NCBI GenBank assembly: GCA_045806965.1
Contig: JBJMIG010000038.1
Coordinates: forward strand, 83,443 to 147,442
Length of the DNA: 64,000 nt
Direction: 5' to 3'
Origin: DASYTH01 sp045806965
Lineage (GTDB): Bacteria; Actinomycetota; Actinomycetes; Mycobacteriales; Pseudonocardiaceae
Shown here piece after piece: positions 44,371 through 52,976 of this stretch. The notes below the pieces were generated by a model. The model ran no database searches. It saw only the letters and a program-made list of their open reading frames with translations, and was not told the origin of the DNA. Both the position numbers and the translations under genes were made by a program. Position 1 is the stretch's first letter. Every line of letters starts with the position of its first letter.

Positions 44371-44489
44371 GCGAGTCGCGCGCTCAGGCAAGCGAGTCGC
44401 GCGCTCAGGCAAGCGAGTCGCGCGCTCAGGCAACTGATTCGCGCGCTCAGGCAACCCGGCTAGACGCGCAAGGTGACATTCCCCTGTAC
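44371..44489. repeat. 21-bp repeat array plus GCGCAAGGTGACATT motif
   Basis: Three identical 21-bp units (44371-44391, 44392-44412, 44413-44433) and one variant (44434-44454) share the core CGCGCGCTCAGGCAA. GCGCAAGGTGACATTCC follows at 44466-44482, the same pairing of elements seen at 22565-22660. Confidence 0.85.
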
Positions 44490-44512
44490 CTCCGCCCTCG
44501 GCGGAGGTACAG
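44484..44512 (-). terminator. Perfect 13-bp hairpin after the lipoprotein gene
   Basis: CTGTACCTCCGCC (44484-44496) pairs perfectly with GGCGGAGGTACAG (44500-44512) around a 3-nt loop. It abuts the stop codon at 44513, so it is most likely the terminator of the lipoprotein gene. Confidence 0.8.
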
Positions 44513-45226
44513 CTAGGTGCGTACGCGGTCCACGCTGACGGCCGACACCCCGGCCACCAGGTTCAGGTCGTACCGGTCGGCGGTGCCGTCCCAGTCCGCT
44601 GTGGACAACGTGGTGCCGCCCGCGATCCCGTTGTGCGTCGCGCCGTCGATCCTCGCCTGGCCCGCGCCGCCGGCCAGCAGCACCCTGGCCGGCACGCCGT
44701 CCGGCAGGTGCACGTCGAGGGTGCTGGCACCGCCGGTCATCCGCACCGGCACGGTGCCGCTGGGCCGCGGCAGGATCGCGTCGATGCGAGCACTGCCCGC
44801 GCCGAACTCCAGCGCGCTGAGGTGTCCGGTGCTCAGATCCAGCGACTCCTCGCTCGCCCCGCCGTCCAGCCGGACCTCCCATGCGACCTTCGAGTTCAGC
44901 TCCACCTGCAGCTCGGCGTCGCCGGGACCGGCACCGTCGTGCAGCGACAACCGAACCACGCCACCGTCCACGGTGGCGCTCGGCAACACCCGCGATCCGT
45001 CCGGAGTCCACGCCCGGAACAGCTGGCCGCCCAGGTCCGCCGCACGCACCCGCACCACGGTCGCGCCGCTCACCACCTCGAGCCGAGCCTGGTCCGCATC
45101 TCCCACCGCGTGCGTGACCACCCGGCCGCCCAACGGCTGGGCGACTGTTCCGCCGCCCCCGTCACATCCGGCGAGCAACAACGCCCCGGCCACAACCGAA
45201 ATCCCGAATCGCGCCGTTCGATTCAC
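44513..45226 (-). CDS. Lipoprotein with adhesin-like beta-helix repeats
   Basis: GTG 45226 gives MNRTARFGISVVAGALLLAGC, a lipoprotein signal with lipobox LAGC. The mature 215 residues are rich in short beta strands with Gly/Ala turns (SLDLSTGHLSALEFGAGSARIDAIL, then ARVLLAGGAGQARIDGA). This resembles DUF4097-type beta-helical proteins. Envelope-anchored; function unknown. It is followed on the same strand by a second lipoprotein gene upstream. Confidence 0.75.
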   Translation of the reverse strand: MNRTARFGISVVAGALLLAGCDGGGGTVAQPLGGRVVTHAVGDADQARLEVVSGATVVRVRAADLGGQLFRAWTPDGSRVLPSATVDGGVVRLSLHDGAGPGDAELQVELNSKVAWEVRLDGGASEESLDLSTGHLSALEFGAGSARIDAILPRPSGTVPVRMTGGASTLDVHLPDGVPARVLLAGGAGQARIDGATHNGIAGGTTLSTADWDGTADRYDLNLVAGVSAVSVDRVRT

Positions 45227-45273
45227 GACCCGGGTCTTCCCGGCCCGCGCCACGCCAAACCCGCCGGCCGGCG

Positions 45274-45915
45274 CTATCCGACCTTCCAGGTGATCTCGGT
45301 CCGGTTCGACTCCAGGTAGAAACCCAACTCCACGTCACCGATGTTCTGCCCCGGCGGGGCCAGGTAAACCCCGCAGTCGGTGTACGAGGCGCCAACGGCA
45401 AGCGTCTTCGGGGTGTCCCCATCGCATTTCTTGAACGAGCCGATCAAGCTGATCCGGCCCATCTCCTCGCCATCGGTGTTGTGCGCCTTGATCAGGCCGA
45501 AGATGCCGCCCGGTTCCATGATGTTGGGCCCGGCGTTGCGGAACGTCATGGTCACGTAGTAGGGCTCGCTCGTCTTGGTCTGCGCGTCGAGCTGGAAGTT
45601 GCTCAGATCACTGATCGCGCCTTTCTTCGCCGACACGGCGGTGACGCTGAGCTTGGTGGTTTCCTTGCTCAAATCCTTGGTCTCGTACTGCACCGTGGCC
45701 GCCTGCCCCACGGCCAGCGTCGTGCCGGTCGGGGTGAGCTCCCCGTCGTTGCCGGCCGGCGGCGGGGTGGCCGCGGCGGTCGCCGGCGTGATCGCACCCG
45801 ACGAGGCCGAAGCCGACGTCGCCGGGCCAGCCGCCACCGGCGTGCCCGTCTCCGAACCGCAGCCGGCCAGCGCGAGCGCCGCAATCCCGGCCACCGCGAC
45901 GATCTTGTGTCTCAT
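45274..45915 (-). CDS. Lipoprotein with DUF4352-like beta-sandwich
   Basis: ATG 45915. The signal MRHKIVAVAGIAALALAGC ends in a lipobox. A Ser/Ala/Thr/Pro linker of about 45 residues precedes a single beta-sandwich domain (TLAVGQAATVQYETKD, YYVTMTFRNAGPNIMEPGG, VELGFYLES). Two Cys in CDGDTPKTLAVGASYTDCGVY probably form a disulphide. It resembles actinobacterial DUF4352-type lipoproteins. It lies 47 bp upstream of the other lipoprotein gene, perhaps in one transcript, and is divergent from the GH59 gene. Confidence 0.78.
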   Translation of the reverse strand: MRHKIVAVAGIAALALAGCGSETGTPVAAGPATSASASSGAITPATAAATPPPAGNDGELTPTGTTLAVGQAATVQYETKDLSKETTKLSVTAVSAKKGAISDLSNFQLDAQTKTSEPYYVTMTFRNAGPNIMEPGGIFGLIKAHNTDGEEMGRISLIGSFKKCDGDTPKTLAVGASYTDCGVYLAPPGQNIGDVELGFYLESNRTEITWKVG

Positions 45916-46065
45916 GCAGCGAGTCCTCTTCTGATCGGGCTGAGACGCCGTGGCCCGCCCGCACCGGCGGCGGCGTCATCCCCTAGGCGTTCCAGGGGAG
46001 TTCCATCGGGTGGAACACCAGTGGCACGATCGGAGGGGAATCCCCCCGCGGCAACGGAGCCTCAC

Positions 46066-48447
46066 ATGTACCGACGCGTCCGCACGCTCTTCTCGGCCGT
46101 GCTGTTGACCGCATTGGCCGTCACCGTCCCGGTTCCGGCCGCCACCGCGGCGACCACGATCACCATCGACGGGGGCGCTGCCGGCCGGGTGTTCGACGGC
46201 ATCGGCGCGATCAGCGGCGGCGGCGGAAACAGCCGGCTGCTCATCGACTACCCGGAACCGCAACGCTCGCAGATCCTGGACTACCTGTTCCGGCCGAACT
46301 TCGGCGCGTCCATGCAGTTGCTGAAGGTCGAGATCGGCGGCGACACCTACTCGACGAGCGGCGCCGAGGCGAGCCACAAACACTCGGCCGCCGACCTCAA
46401 CTGCAACCGGGGCTACGAGTGGTGGTTGATGGAGCAGGCGAAGGCCCGCAACCCCAACATCAAGCTGGCCGGGCTGTCCTGGGGCGCGCCTGGGTGGATC
46501 GGCAACGGCACGTTCTTCTCGACCGATATGATCAACTATCTGGTCGCGTGGCTGAACTGCGCGCGAAACAGCCACGGACTCACCATCGACTACCTAGGTG
46601 GTTGGAACGAGCGCGGGCGCGATCTGAACTGGTACGTCAATCTGAACAACGCCTTGGACGCCAACGGGTTCAGCGCGGTGAAGATCGTCGCATCGGACGA
46701 CTCGTCCGGCTGGTCGGTTGCCGACGACGCGGTGTCCAACGCCGCGTTCCGAAATGCCGTCGATGTCCTTGGGGTGCACTACGTGTGCGGTTACCGCAGC
46801 GCGCAGACCAACTGCCCCAGTTCTGCCAACGCGCTCGCCACCGGAAAAACCTTGTGGGCCAGCGAGAACGGCTCAGACGACTACAACGCGGGTGCACCTG
46901 CACTGGCCCGAGGCATCAACCGGGACTACCTCGACGGCAAGATGACCGCCTACCTGAACTGGCCGGTGATCGCCGCGGTGTATCCGAACCTGCCGTTCCC
47001 GACCATGGGCGTCGCGCTCGCCCCGCAACCCTGGTCCGGCTTCTACGCCATTGGACGCAACGCCTGGGTGATGGCGCACACCACGCAGTTCACCACCCCC
47101 GGCTGGCGTTATCTCGACTCGGCGAGCGGATTCCTCAGCAACAACCGCAACATCGGCAGCTACGTGACGTTGCGCGCGCCGAGCGGCAACCAGTGGAGCA
47201 CCGTGGTCGAGACCACCGGTGCGACGGCCCCTGAGCAGTTCACCTTCACCGTGGCCGGCGGGTTGGCCACGGGCGCGGTCCGGGTCTGGTCGACGAACCT
47301 CAACTCGAGCAACCCCAACGACTTCCTGGTTCGCGGCGCGGACCTGACCCCGTCCGGCTCGACCTACACGATCGCCTTGCAGCCTGGCCGGCTCTACACC
47401 CTGACCACCACCACCGGCGGCGGCAAGGGCACCGCCACCGGGCCCGCGCAGGCGTCGCTCGCGTTGCCGTACAACGACAACTACGACGGCTACGAGCTCG
47501 GCCACGAGGCCCGCTACCTGGCCGACCTCCAGGGCTCCTTCGAGATCGCCAACTGTGCCGCCGGCCGCGCGGGTCGCTGCGTGCGCCAGACGGCCCCGCG
47601 CGCCCCGATCACCTGGGCGTCGCTGTCCGACGCCTACACCCTGCTCGGCGACACCAACTGGGCCACCTACACGGTGTCCACCGATGTCCTGCTGGAGTCC
47701 GCCGGCTACGTCGAACTGATCGGCCGCGCGGGCACCCAGGCCGCGTTCAACCCACCCGGCCTCAACTCCTACCGGCTCAGGATCAGCAACACCGGCGCCT
47801 GGTCCATCCGCCGCACCAACACCTCCGCGCAGGTGACCACCCTGGCCAGCGGCACGGCGGCGGCGCTCGGCACCAACACCTGGCACACCATCGGCCTCGC
47901 TTTCAACGGCAGCACCATCACCGCCCGGCTGGACGGTGGCACGCTGGGCACCGCCACCGACTCGACGTTCCCGTTCGGACAGATCGGTTTCGCATCCGGC
48001 TGGAACTACCAGACCCAGTTCGACAACCTCACCATCACCGGCCAGACCCCACCGCCCACCGTCACCAGCCCGCTACTGAACCGGGCCGCCAACCGCTGTC
48101 TGGACGTCAGCGGCGCCAGCCAGGCCAACGGCGCCCAACTGATCATCTGGGACTGCAACGGCGGCACCAACCAGCAATGGGCCGGCACCGCGGCGGGCGA
48201 GCTTCGCGTCTACGGAACCAAGTGCCTCGACGTCCTCAACCACGCCACCGCGCCCAACTCCCCGGTCAGCATCTGGGATTGCACCGGCGGCACCAACCAG
48301 AGGTGGACCCTCAACCAGAACGGCACCATCACCGGTGTCGAGTCGAACCTCTGCCTCACCCCGTCCGGCAACGGCACCGCGAACAACACCCCGGCCGTGA
48401 TCGCCGCCTGCACCACGGCAACCGCCCAACAATGGGTCCGCCAGTAG
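46066..48447 (+). CDS. Secreted GH59 beta-galactosidase (galactocerebrosidase-like) with CBM13
   Basis: A 793-residue protein, ATG 46066 after GGAG, with a signal peptide ending PAATAA. Residues about 35-660 match human GALC (GH59): FDGIGAISGGGGNSRLL, YPEPQRSQILDYLF, LKVEIGGDTYST, RGYEWWLMEQAKARNPNI. The acid/base Glu is in GGWNERG and the nucleophile Glu in LWASENGSDD. A C-terminal ricin-type CBM13 has QxW-like repeats (TNQQWAG, TNQRWTL, AQQWVRQ). Mammalian GH59 hydrolyses galactosylceramide; bacterial members are few and their substrates are probably plant galactans or glycolipids. Confidence 0.93.
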   Translation: MYRRVRTLFSAVLLTALAVTVPVPAATAATTITIDGGAAGRVFDGIGAISGGGGNSRLLIDYPEPQRSQILDYLFRPNFGASMQLLKVEIGGDTYSTSGAEASHKHSAADLNCNRGYEWWLMEQAKARNPNIKLAGLSWGAPGWIGNGTFFSTDMINYLVAWLNCARNSHGLTIDYLGGWNERGRDLNWYVNLNNALDANGFSAVKIVASDDSSGWSVADDAVSNAAFRNAVDVLGVHYVCGYRSAQTNCPSSANALATGKTLWASENGSDDYNAGAPALARGINRDYLDGKMTAYLNWPVIAAVYPNLPFPTMGVALAPQPWSGFYAIGRNAWVMAHTTQFTTPGWRYLDSASGFLSNNRNIGSYVTLRAPSGNQWSTVVETTGATAPEQFTFTVAGGLATGAVRVWSTNLNSSNPNDFLVRGADLTPSGSTYTIALQPGRLYTLTTTTGGGKGTATGPAQASLALPYNDNYDGYELGHEARYLADLQGSFEIANCAAGRAGRCVRQTAPRAPITWASLSDAYTLLGDTNWATYTVSTDVLLESAGYVELIGRAGTQAAFNPPGLNSYRLRISNTGAWSIRRTNTSAQVTTLASGTAAALGTNTWHTIGLAFNGSTITARLDGGTLGTATDSTFPFGQIGFASGWNYQTQFDNLTITGQTPPPTVTSPLLNRAANRCLDVSGASQANGAQLIIWDCNGGTNQQWAGTAAGELRVYGTKCLDVLNHATAPNSPVSIWDCTGGTNQRWTLNQNGTITGVESNLCLTPSGNGTANNTPAVIAACTTATAQQWVRQ

Positions 48448-48628
48448 TCGGCGTGATGACCGTCACCGACGGAATGCTCGCGCGCGTAGCACATCGTTGG
48501 CCCGGCGTGTCCTCGCGGGTCGAACCATCCCGGACGGGCATGAGGTAGCGTCATGTCATCTTCGTCGAACCGGCCGGGTCGAGACCGCCGGCCGGGCCGG
48601 CGGGGCCGCAGCTGACAGAAGGGACCAC

Positions 48629-48832
48629 ATGATCTGGCAGCGACCGGACTCGTCGGCACATGGGCCGGGCGAGTTCGCAAGGGCTCGAGCCCAAGCCGAG
48701 ACCGACGCGGTGGCCTTGCGTGGCCGGGCCGCCCGCACCGTGGCCGACCAGGCGATCGACCGCGAAGATCTGACTCACCTGCTGGCCATGCTCGGGCTGG
48801 ACGAGGCGGCCTGCGGGCGCACCGCGTACTGA
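48629..48832 (+). CDS. Small soluble protein, 67 residues
   Basis: ATG 48629 follows AAGGGA by 5 nt. The charged, helical sequence (FARARAQAETDAVALRGRAARTVADQAIDREDLTHLLAMLGL) has no membrane segment. It is 12 nt upstream of the DUF6292-like gene and probably shares its transcript. No family is recognised. The 181 bp before it (48448-48628) show nothing clear. Confidence 0.65.
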   Translation: MIWQRPDSSAHGPGEFARARAQAETDAVALRGRAARTVADQAIDREDLTHLLAMLGLDEAACGRTAY

Positions 48833-48844
48833 ACGAGGCCCGGC

Positions 48845-49303
48845 GTGCAGGCTGAAGGGGCGTTCGCCCTGGAGCGAGGGTTGGCCGGGTACGTGCGCGC
48901 GGTCGCCGCGGAGCTCCGAGTGTCCGAGGAAGCGACCGGCTTCGAGATCAGCGACACCGTCACGGCCTACCTTGGTCTGACCGAGCGCAACCCGGACTGC
49001 CCCGGGCGGGACCTGATGCTGGTGTGGAACCAGCGGGACGGCTGGCTGGTCGCGGTGGAGACCCGGCCGGCCGAGCAACCGCTGGTGGTCGGCTATCTCG
49101 GCACCGCGGACATCCTGCCAAGCCCGGACAGGGTTGCCGGGTTCGTCGCCGGCGTGCTCGGCGGAAGCCAGCCGCTCGGCCCGCGTCCGGCCTTCCCGCC
49201 ATTCGACTCCGCCGAGCTCGCGGGCCGGCTGAGCCAGTACGTCGATCCACCGCCAGGTCCCGCACCGGCCCCGGTTCGGCGCGCCCGCGCGAGCCGGTCC
49301 TGA
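48845..49303 (+). CDS. DUF6292-like protein
   Basis: A 152-residue protein from GTG 48845. It opens with ALERGLAGYVRAVAAELRV, and a beta-rich core follows (DLMLVWNQRDGWLVAVETRPAEQPLVVGYLG) with a Pro/Arg-rich tail. The pattern fits DUF6292, a family of unknown function common in Pseudonocardiales; the family name is recalled and was not checked. It is probably co-transcribed with the 67-residue gene. Confidence 0.7.
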   Translation: MQAEGAFALERGLAGYVRAVAAELRVSEEATGFEISDTVTAYLGLTERNPDCPGRDLMLVWNQRDGWLVAVETRPAEQPLVVGYLGTADILPSPDRVAGFVAGVLGGSQPLGPRPAFPPFDSAELAGRLSQYVDPPPGPAPAPVRRARASRS

Positions 49304-49677
49304 ACGGCCGGGCCGCACCTGGCGGGGGTGGGCTGACACCCGACCTTCGCGATGTGCTCGGCCCGCGTGAGCTTCCGTGTCGCGCCGACGCGCGCGAGTG
49401 GTGACCGAGTAGTATCGGGCCCACCGCGGCCCCGGACCCCGGCCAATGGCAGTCGGCTTGACGCGACTGTCGTTCGACCGAGGGTCCTTTTGTTTTGCTT
49501 GTCGCGCTGATCCGGACTCGCGGCCGATGACGAGCTCTGCTCCGTCCGTTGCGGACAGTTGGCCGTGCGCTCGTATGGCCTGCTCCCCCATGAGTTTCGA
49601 CAGGACGCTTCGATGACCGCGACGCTCTCGTGGACCAACCCGCGCGCGCTGACCAGGATCGCGACCGGGAGCCGGCT
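49304..49677. other. Intergenic stretch, no gene seen
   Basis: These 374 bp precede the first GAF-ANTAR gene. A T-rich patch (CCTTTTGTTTTGCTTGT) near 49486-49502 is unusual for this genome and may mark a promoter or the end of the preceding transcript. No tRNA, repeat or convincing small gene was found. Confidence 0.4.
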
Positions 49678-50403
49678 GTGACGGACCGGGTGCGGGTCGC
49701 CGAGATCCTGTCGGCGATCTCCGACGATCCCGGCCCGGACTCGGCGCTGATGATCCGGTTATGTGCCGAGTGCCTGGCCGCCACCTCGGTCAGCGGGGTC
49801 GGTGTGGCGCTGATGACCGCCGACGGGCCGAGCGGGGTCGTGGTCGCCGCCACCGACGGCCGGGCCAGGGAGTTGGAGGAGTTGCAGTTCTCCGTCGGTG
49901 AGGGCCCCTGTGTCCAGGCTTCCCGGGACGGGCGACCGGTGCTCGAGCCCGATCTCGCCGCGACCGCGCCGGCCCGCTGGCCCGGCTTCCTCGGCGCCGT
50001 GCTCGAGGCCGGCATCCGGGCCGTCTTCGCCTTCCCACTGAGGGTCGGCGCGATCCGGGTCGGGGTCATCGACCTCTACCGTGATGCACCGGGCCACCTC
50101 ACCCTCGCCGAGATGGCCGAGGCACTCGCCTTCGCCGAGGCGGCCACCCTGATCCTGTTGTACCTGCAGGACCACACCTCGCCCGGTGGTACGCACTCCG
50201 CGCTCCTCGAGCAGATCGACAGCCGGGCGGCGGTGCACCAGGCCACCGGCATGATCACCGTGCAACTCGGCGTGCCCCTGGCCGAGGCGCTGCTTCGGCT
50301 GCGCGCGCACGCGTACGCTGCGGGACGGCCGGTGGCCGACGTCGCCGACGACGTGGTCGGCCGCCGGTTGCGGTTCGATGGCAGTGAGGCCGGCGAGAGG
50401 TAG
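49678..50403 (+). CDS. GAF-ANTAR domain protein 1
   Basis: GTG 49678 has GGGAG 6 nt upstream; GTG 49630 is an alternative. The 241-residue protein has a GAF sensor domain (ALMTADGPSGVVVAATDGRARELEELQFSVGEGPC) and a C-terminal ANTAR helix bundle (IDSRAAVHQATGMITVQLGVPLAEALLRLRAHAYA). ANTAR domains bind dual hairpins in mRNA leaders and prevent termination. The GAF domain probably senses a small ligand. It is followed by a second GAF-ANTAR gene after 7 nt. Confidence 0.9.
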   Translation: MTDRVRVAEILSAISDDPGPDSALMIRLCAECLAATSVSGVGVALMTADGPSGVVVAATDGRARELEELQFSVGEGPCVQASRDGRPVLEPDLAATAPARWPGFLGAVLEAGIRAVFAFPLRVGAIRVGVIDLYRDAPGHLTLAEMAEALAFAEAATLILLYLQDHTSPGGTHSALLEQIDSRAAVHQATGMITVQLGVPLAEALLRLRAHAYAAGRPVADVADDVVGRRLRFDGSEAGER

Positions 50404-50410
50404 ACAACCC

Positions 50411-51142
50411 GTGACGAGCCGAGAACACCGCATCGCCACGACATTCGTGGACCTGGCCGACACCCTGGTGACGGACTTCGACGTCATCGACTTTCTGCAC
50501 ACGCTGGCCACCCGAAGCGTTGAGCTGCTCGACGCCAGTGCGGCCGGGATCATGCTCGCCGACCAGCACGGCAGGCTCCAGGTGATGGCGTCGTCGACCG
50601 AGGAGGCCCGGCTGCTGGAGCTGCACGAGCTGCAGAACAACGAGGGTCCCGGTCTGGACTGCTTCCACACCGGCCGGCCGGTCGGCCGGTCGGATCTGGC
50701 GGACATGCGTTCGTCCTGGCCGAACTTCACCGGCCGGCTGCGGGAGCTCGGGTTCAACTCGGCCCAGGCGGTCCCCATGCGGCTGCGGTCCGAGACGATC
50801 GGCGCGCTGAACATCTACCGGGCATCCCCCGGCCCACTGCCCGCGGACGACCAGCGCATCGGCCAGGCGATGGCCGACGTAGCCACCATCGGCCTGCTGC
50901 AGGAACGGGCCATCGCCGCCCGCGCCATGCTCGCCGCGCAGCTCCAAAGCGCGCTGGACAGTCGGATCCAGCTGGAGCAGGCCAAGGGCATGCTGGCCCA
51001 GCGCCGCGGCCTGCGGATGGACGAGGCGTTTCAACTGATGCGCGGCTACGCCCGCAGCCACAACCGGCGGCTCGGCGACGTCGCCGCGCGGATCATCGAG
51101 GGATCGATCGACGACGAACTGCTCCCGCCGGACCCCGACTGA
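50411..51142 (+). CDS. GAF-ANTAR domain protein 2
   Basis: GTG 50411, with GAGAGG 9 nt upstream. The 243-residue protein has the same architecture: GAF (IMLADQHGRLQVMASSTEEARLLELHELQNNEGPGLDCF) and ANTAR (SRIQLEQAKGMLAQRRGLRMDEAFQLMRGYARSHNRRL). The ANTAR sequence is closer to consensus than in gene 1. The tandem pair suggests RNA-binding heterodimers or divergent sensing. Confidence 0.92.
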   Translation: MTSREHRIATTFVDLADTLVTDFDVIDFLHTLATRSVELLDASAAGIMLADQHGRLQVMASSTEEARLLELHELQNNEGPGLDCFHTGRPVGRSDLADMRSSWPNFTGRLRELGFNSAQAVPMRLRSETIGALNIYRASPGPLPADDQRIGQAMADVATIGLLQERAIAARAMLAAQLQSALDSRIQLEQAKGMLAQRRGLRMDEAFQLMRGYARSHNRRLGDVAARIIEGSIDDELLPPDPD

Positions 51143-51384
51143 GCACCCAGGCGGCTCACCAGGGTGTATACTTGCGTTGTCGAGAGCGGGTCGTAGTTGA
51201 CGGCCCCGGGCAGCCGCAACAAGGACAGCTTCGACGTACCTGATCTTCTGCCGGTGCACCCGACCGGAAATCGAATGACAATTCGACGACCGGCGTGCCT
51301 AACTACCGCCAGCATCTGGGAGCCCAACCACGTTCCGGGAAACCCCGCGCCGAGCATCGGCGTGAGTCACGAAAGGATCCCGCC

Positions 51385-51570
51385 ATCACCTCATCCACCG
51401 CCAAAAGCGTCCCGGCGACCGTCGAGAGCATGGTGTTCAGCCATCCGACGAGCGAGTCGTCCGGCCAGAACGATCCGGCCTTCGGCGACCGGCCGAAGCC
51501 GTCCAGGCAGGCCCTGTTCCAGGAGCCGGACAACGGCCAGAACGACCGGACCGACGACGACCCCGCCTGA
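51385..51570 (+). CDS. Small acidic hydrophilic protein, start codon uncertain
   Basis: The frame 51385-51570 encodes 61 residues (ITSSTAKSVPATVESMVFSHPTSESS ... NGQNDRTDDDPA), hydrophilic and probably disordered. AAAGGA lies 7 nt upstream of ATC 51385, and there is no in-frame ATG, GTG or TTG between it and GTG 51295, which lacks a ribosome-binding site. Initiation at ATC or from GTG 51295 (91 residues) are both possible. A strong terminator follows 18 nt after the stop, which supports a real transcript. Confidence 0.5.
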   Translation: MTSSTAKSVPATVESMVFSHPTSESSGQNDPAFGDRPKPSRQALFQEPDNGQNDRTDDDPA

Positions 51571-51588
51571 TCTCTGACGCAGCCCTCA

Positions 51589-51613
51589 GCGCCGGCACCC
51601 TGGGTGCCGGCGC
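51589..51613 (+). terminator. Perfect hairpin after the small acidic gene
   Basis: GCGCCGGCACCC (51589-51600) is followed after one base by its exact complement GGGTGCCGGCGC (51602-51613). The effective stem is 11 bp with a 3-nt loop. It lies between the small gene and the convergent desaturase gene. Confidence 0.8.
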
Positions 51614-51679
51614 CCGGTGGCTCGGCGGCCACCGGGCGAGCACCACGGGTCGGGCCTGACAGGGTCCCGGGCCCGGGGG

Positions 51680-52645
51680 TTAGGACGCCTCGCTGCCCGC
51701 GGCCTTGAGCTTGCGGGCCAGGCGATCAGCCCTCGGCCAGCGGACCTGGGTCGCCCAGCCGAACTTCTCGAAAGCCCAGATGATCCTGGCCGAGACGTCG
51801 ATCTGTCCGCGCTGGACGCCGTGCCGAGCGCAGGTGGGATCGGCGTGGTGGGAGTTGTGCCAGGACTCGCCCATCGAGGCGATGGCCAGCGGCCAGAAGT
51901 TCGCCGACTTGTCCCTGGCGTCGAACGGCCGGTCACCGATCATGTGACAGATGGAGTTCACCGACCAGGTCACGTGGTGCAGCACCGCGACCCGGACCAG
52001 GCTGGCCCAGAAGAACGCGGTGACCGCACCCCACCAGGACATGGTGATCAGCCCGCCGAGCAGCGCGGGGGCCAGCAGGGTGAGCACGGTCAGCCACGGG
52101 AACAGCCGGTCGACCCGGCGGATGCCGGCGTCGTCCAACAGGTCGGGGGCGAACCGGCGCTGGTTGGTCTGTTCGCGCTCGAACAGCCACCCCATGTGGG
52201 CGTGCCAGAAGCCTCTGGCCAGCGCGAGTGGCGAGGTGCCGAACAGCCAGGGTGAGTGCGGGTCACCTTCCTTGTCGGCGTAGGCGTGGTGCCGGCGGTG
52301 GTCGGCCACCCAGGCGATGACCGGACCCTGCATGGCCATGCTGCCCACCGCGGCCAGCGTGATCCGCAGGCCGCGGTTGGCCTTGAAGGCGCCGTGCGTG
52401 AAGTAGCGGTGGAAGCCGATGGTCACGCCGAGACAGGTCAGCGTGTAGAAGCCGGCGGCCAGGCCGATGTCGACCCAGCCAAGGCCCCAGCCCCAGGCGA
52501 ACGGCACCGCCGCGACCAGGGCCAGCAGCGGGACGACCGCGAACAACTTGACGAGCAGAACCTGCGTCGTGGTCTTGTCGTCGGTGAGCATGGGCTCCGG
52601 TGCGCCGCGGGGTGCCGAGTCGGCACGCTCGAGAATGACCGTCAC
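51680..52645 (-). CDS. Membrane acyl-CoA (stearoyl-CoA type) delta-9 desaturase
   Basis: A 321-residue membrane protein from GTG 52645 with GGAGGT upstream. It has the three His boxes of delta-9 desaturases: HRYFTH, HRRHH and HNSHH, with the four transmembrane helices between them. It introduces a cis double bond in saturated acyl chains using O2 and a di-iron centre, controlling membrane fluidity. The 331 bp upstream carry two GAACGTTC palindromes and a repeat array. Confidence 0.95.
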   Translation of the reverse strand: MTVILERADSAPRGAPEPMLTDDKTTTQVLLVKLFAVVPLLALVAAVPFAWGWGLGWVDIGLAAGFYTLTCLGVTIGFHRYFTHGAFKANRGLRITLAAVGSMAMQGPVIAWVADHRRHHAYADKEGDPHSPWLFGTSPLALARGFWHAHMGWLFEREQTNQRRFAPDLLDDAGIRRVDRLFPWLTVLTLLAPALLGGLITMSWWGAVTAFFWASLVRVAVLHHVTWSVNSICHMIGDRPFDARDKSANFWPLAIASMGESWHNSHHADPTCARHGVQRGQIDVSARIIWAFEKFGWATQVRWPRADRLARKLKAAGSEAS

Positions 52646-52776
52646 AATATGTTACCTCCGGTAGCTGGGGCTGATCTGCCACCGGGGGCCGGGGTGACTC
52701 GTCAGAAGAGGGTGCGCCGCGACAGCGGCCCACCTGGCGTCGCGATCAGATGGAGTTACGACAGGTCTCGCGCACT

Positions 52777-52877
52777 GAACGTTCGAGCCTACTCAGCATT
52801 CAACCAGTTCACGGGCTACCCGGCACGACGTCGTGCTGTCGGGGACGCGAATCCGGCTCGAACACCAACGAACGTTC
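52777..52877. promoter_or_regulatory. Two GAACGTTC palindromes upstream of the desaturase
   Basis: GAACGTTC occurs at 52777-52784 and 52870-52877, within ACTGAACGTTCGAG and ACGAACGTTCAAC. Both lie in the gap upstream of the desaturase. The sequence resembles sites of TetR-type fatty-acid regulators (DesT/FabR class). The first is 131 bp from the start codon. Confidence 0.45.
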
Positions 52878-52911
52878 AACCCCCGACGGCACGCATTGGT
52901 TCCCGACCCGG

Positions 52912-52974
52912 TTGCCTGAGCGCGCGACTCGCTTGCCTGAGCGCGCGACTCGCTTGCCTGAGCGCGCGACTCGC
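52912..52974. repeat. 21-bp repeat array after the sensor kinase gene
   Basis: Three identical 21-bp units (52912-52932, 52933-52953, 52954-52974) containing TTGCCTGAGCGCGCGACTC, which is the reverse complement of the units at 44371. The array ends 2 nt before the stop codon of the kinase gene on the minus strand. Confidence 0.85.
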
Positions 52975-52976
52975 GG

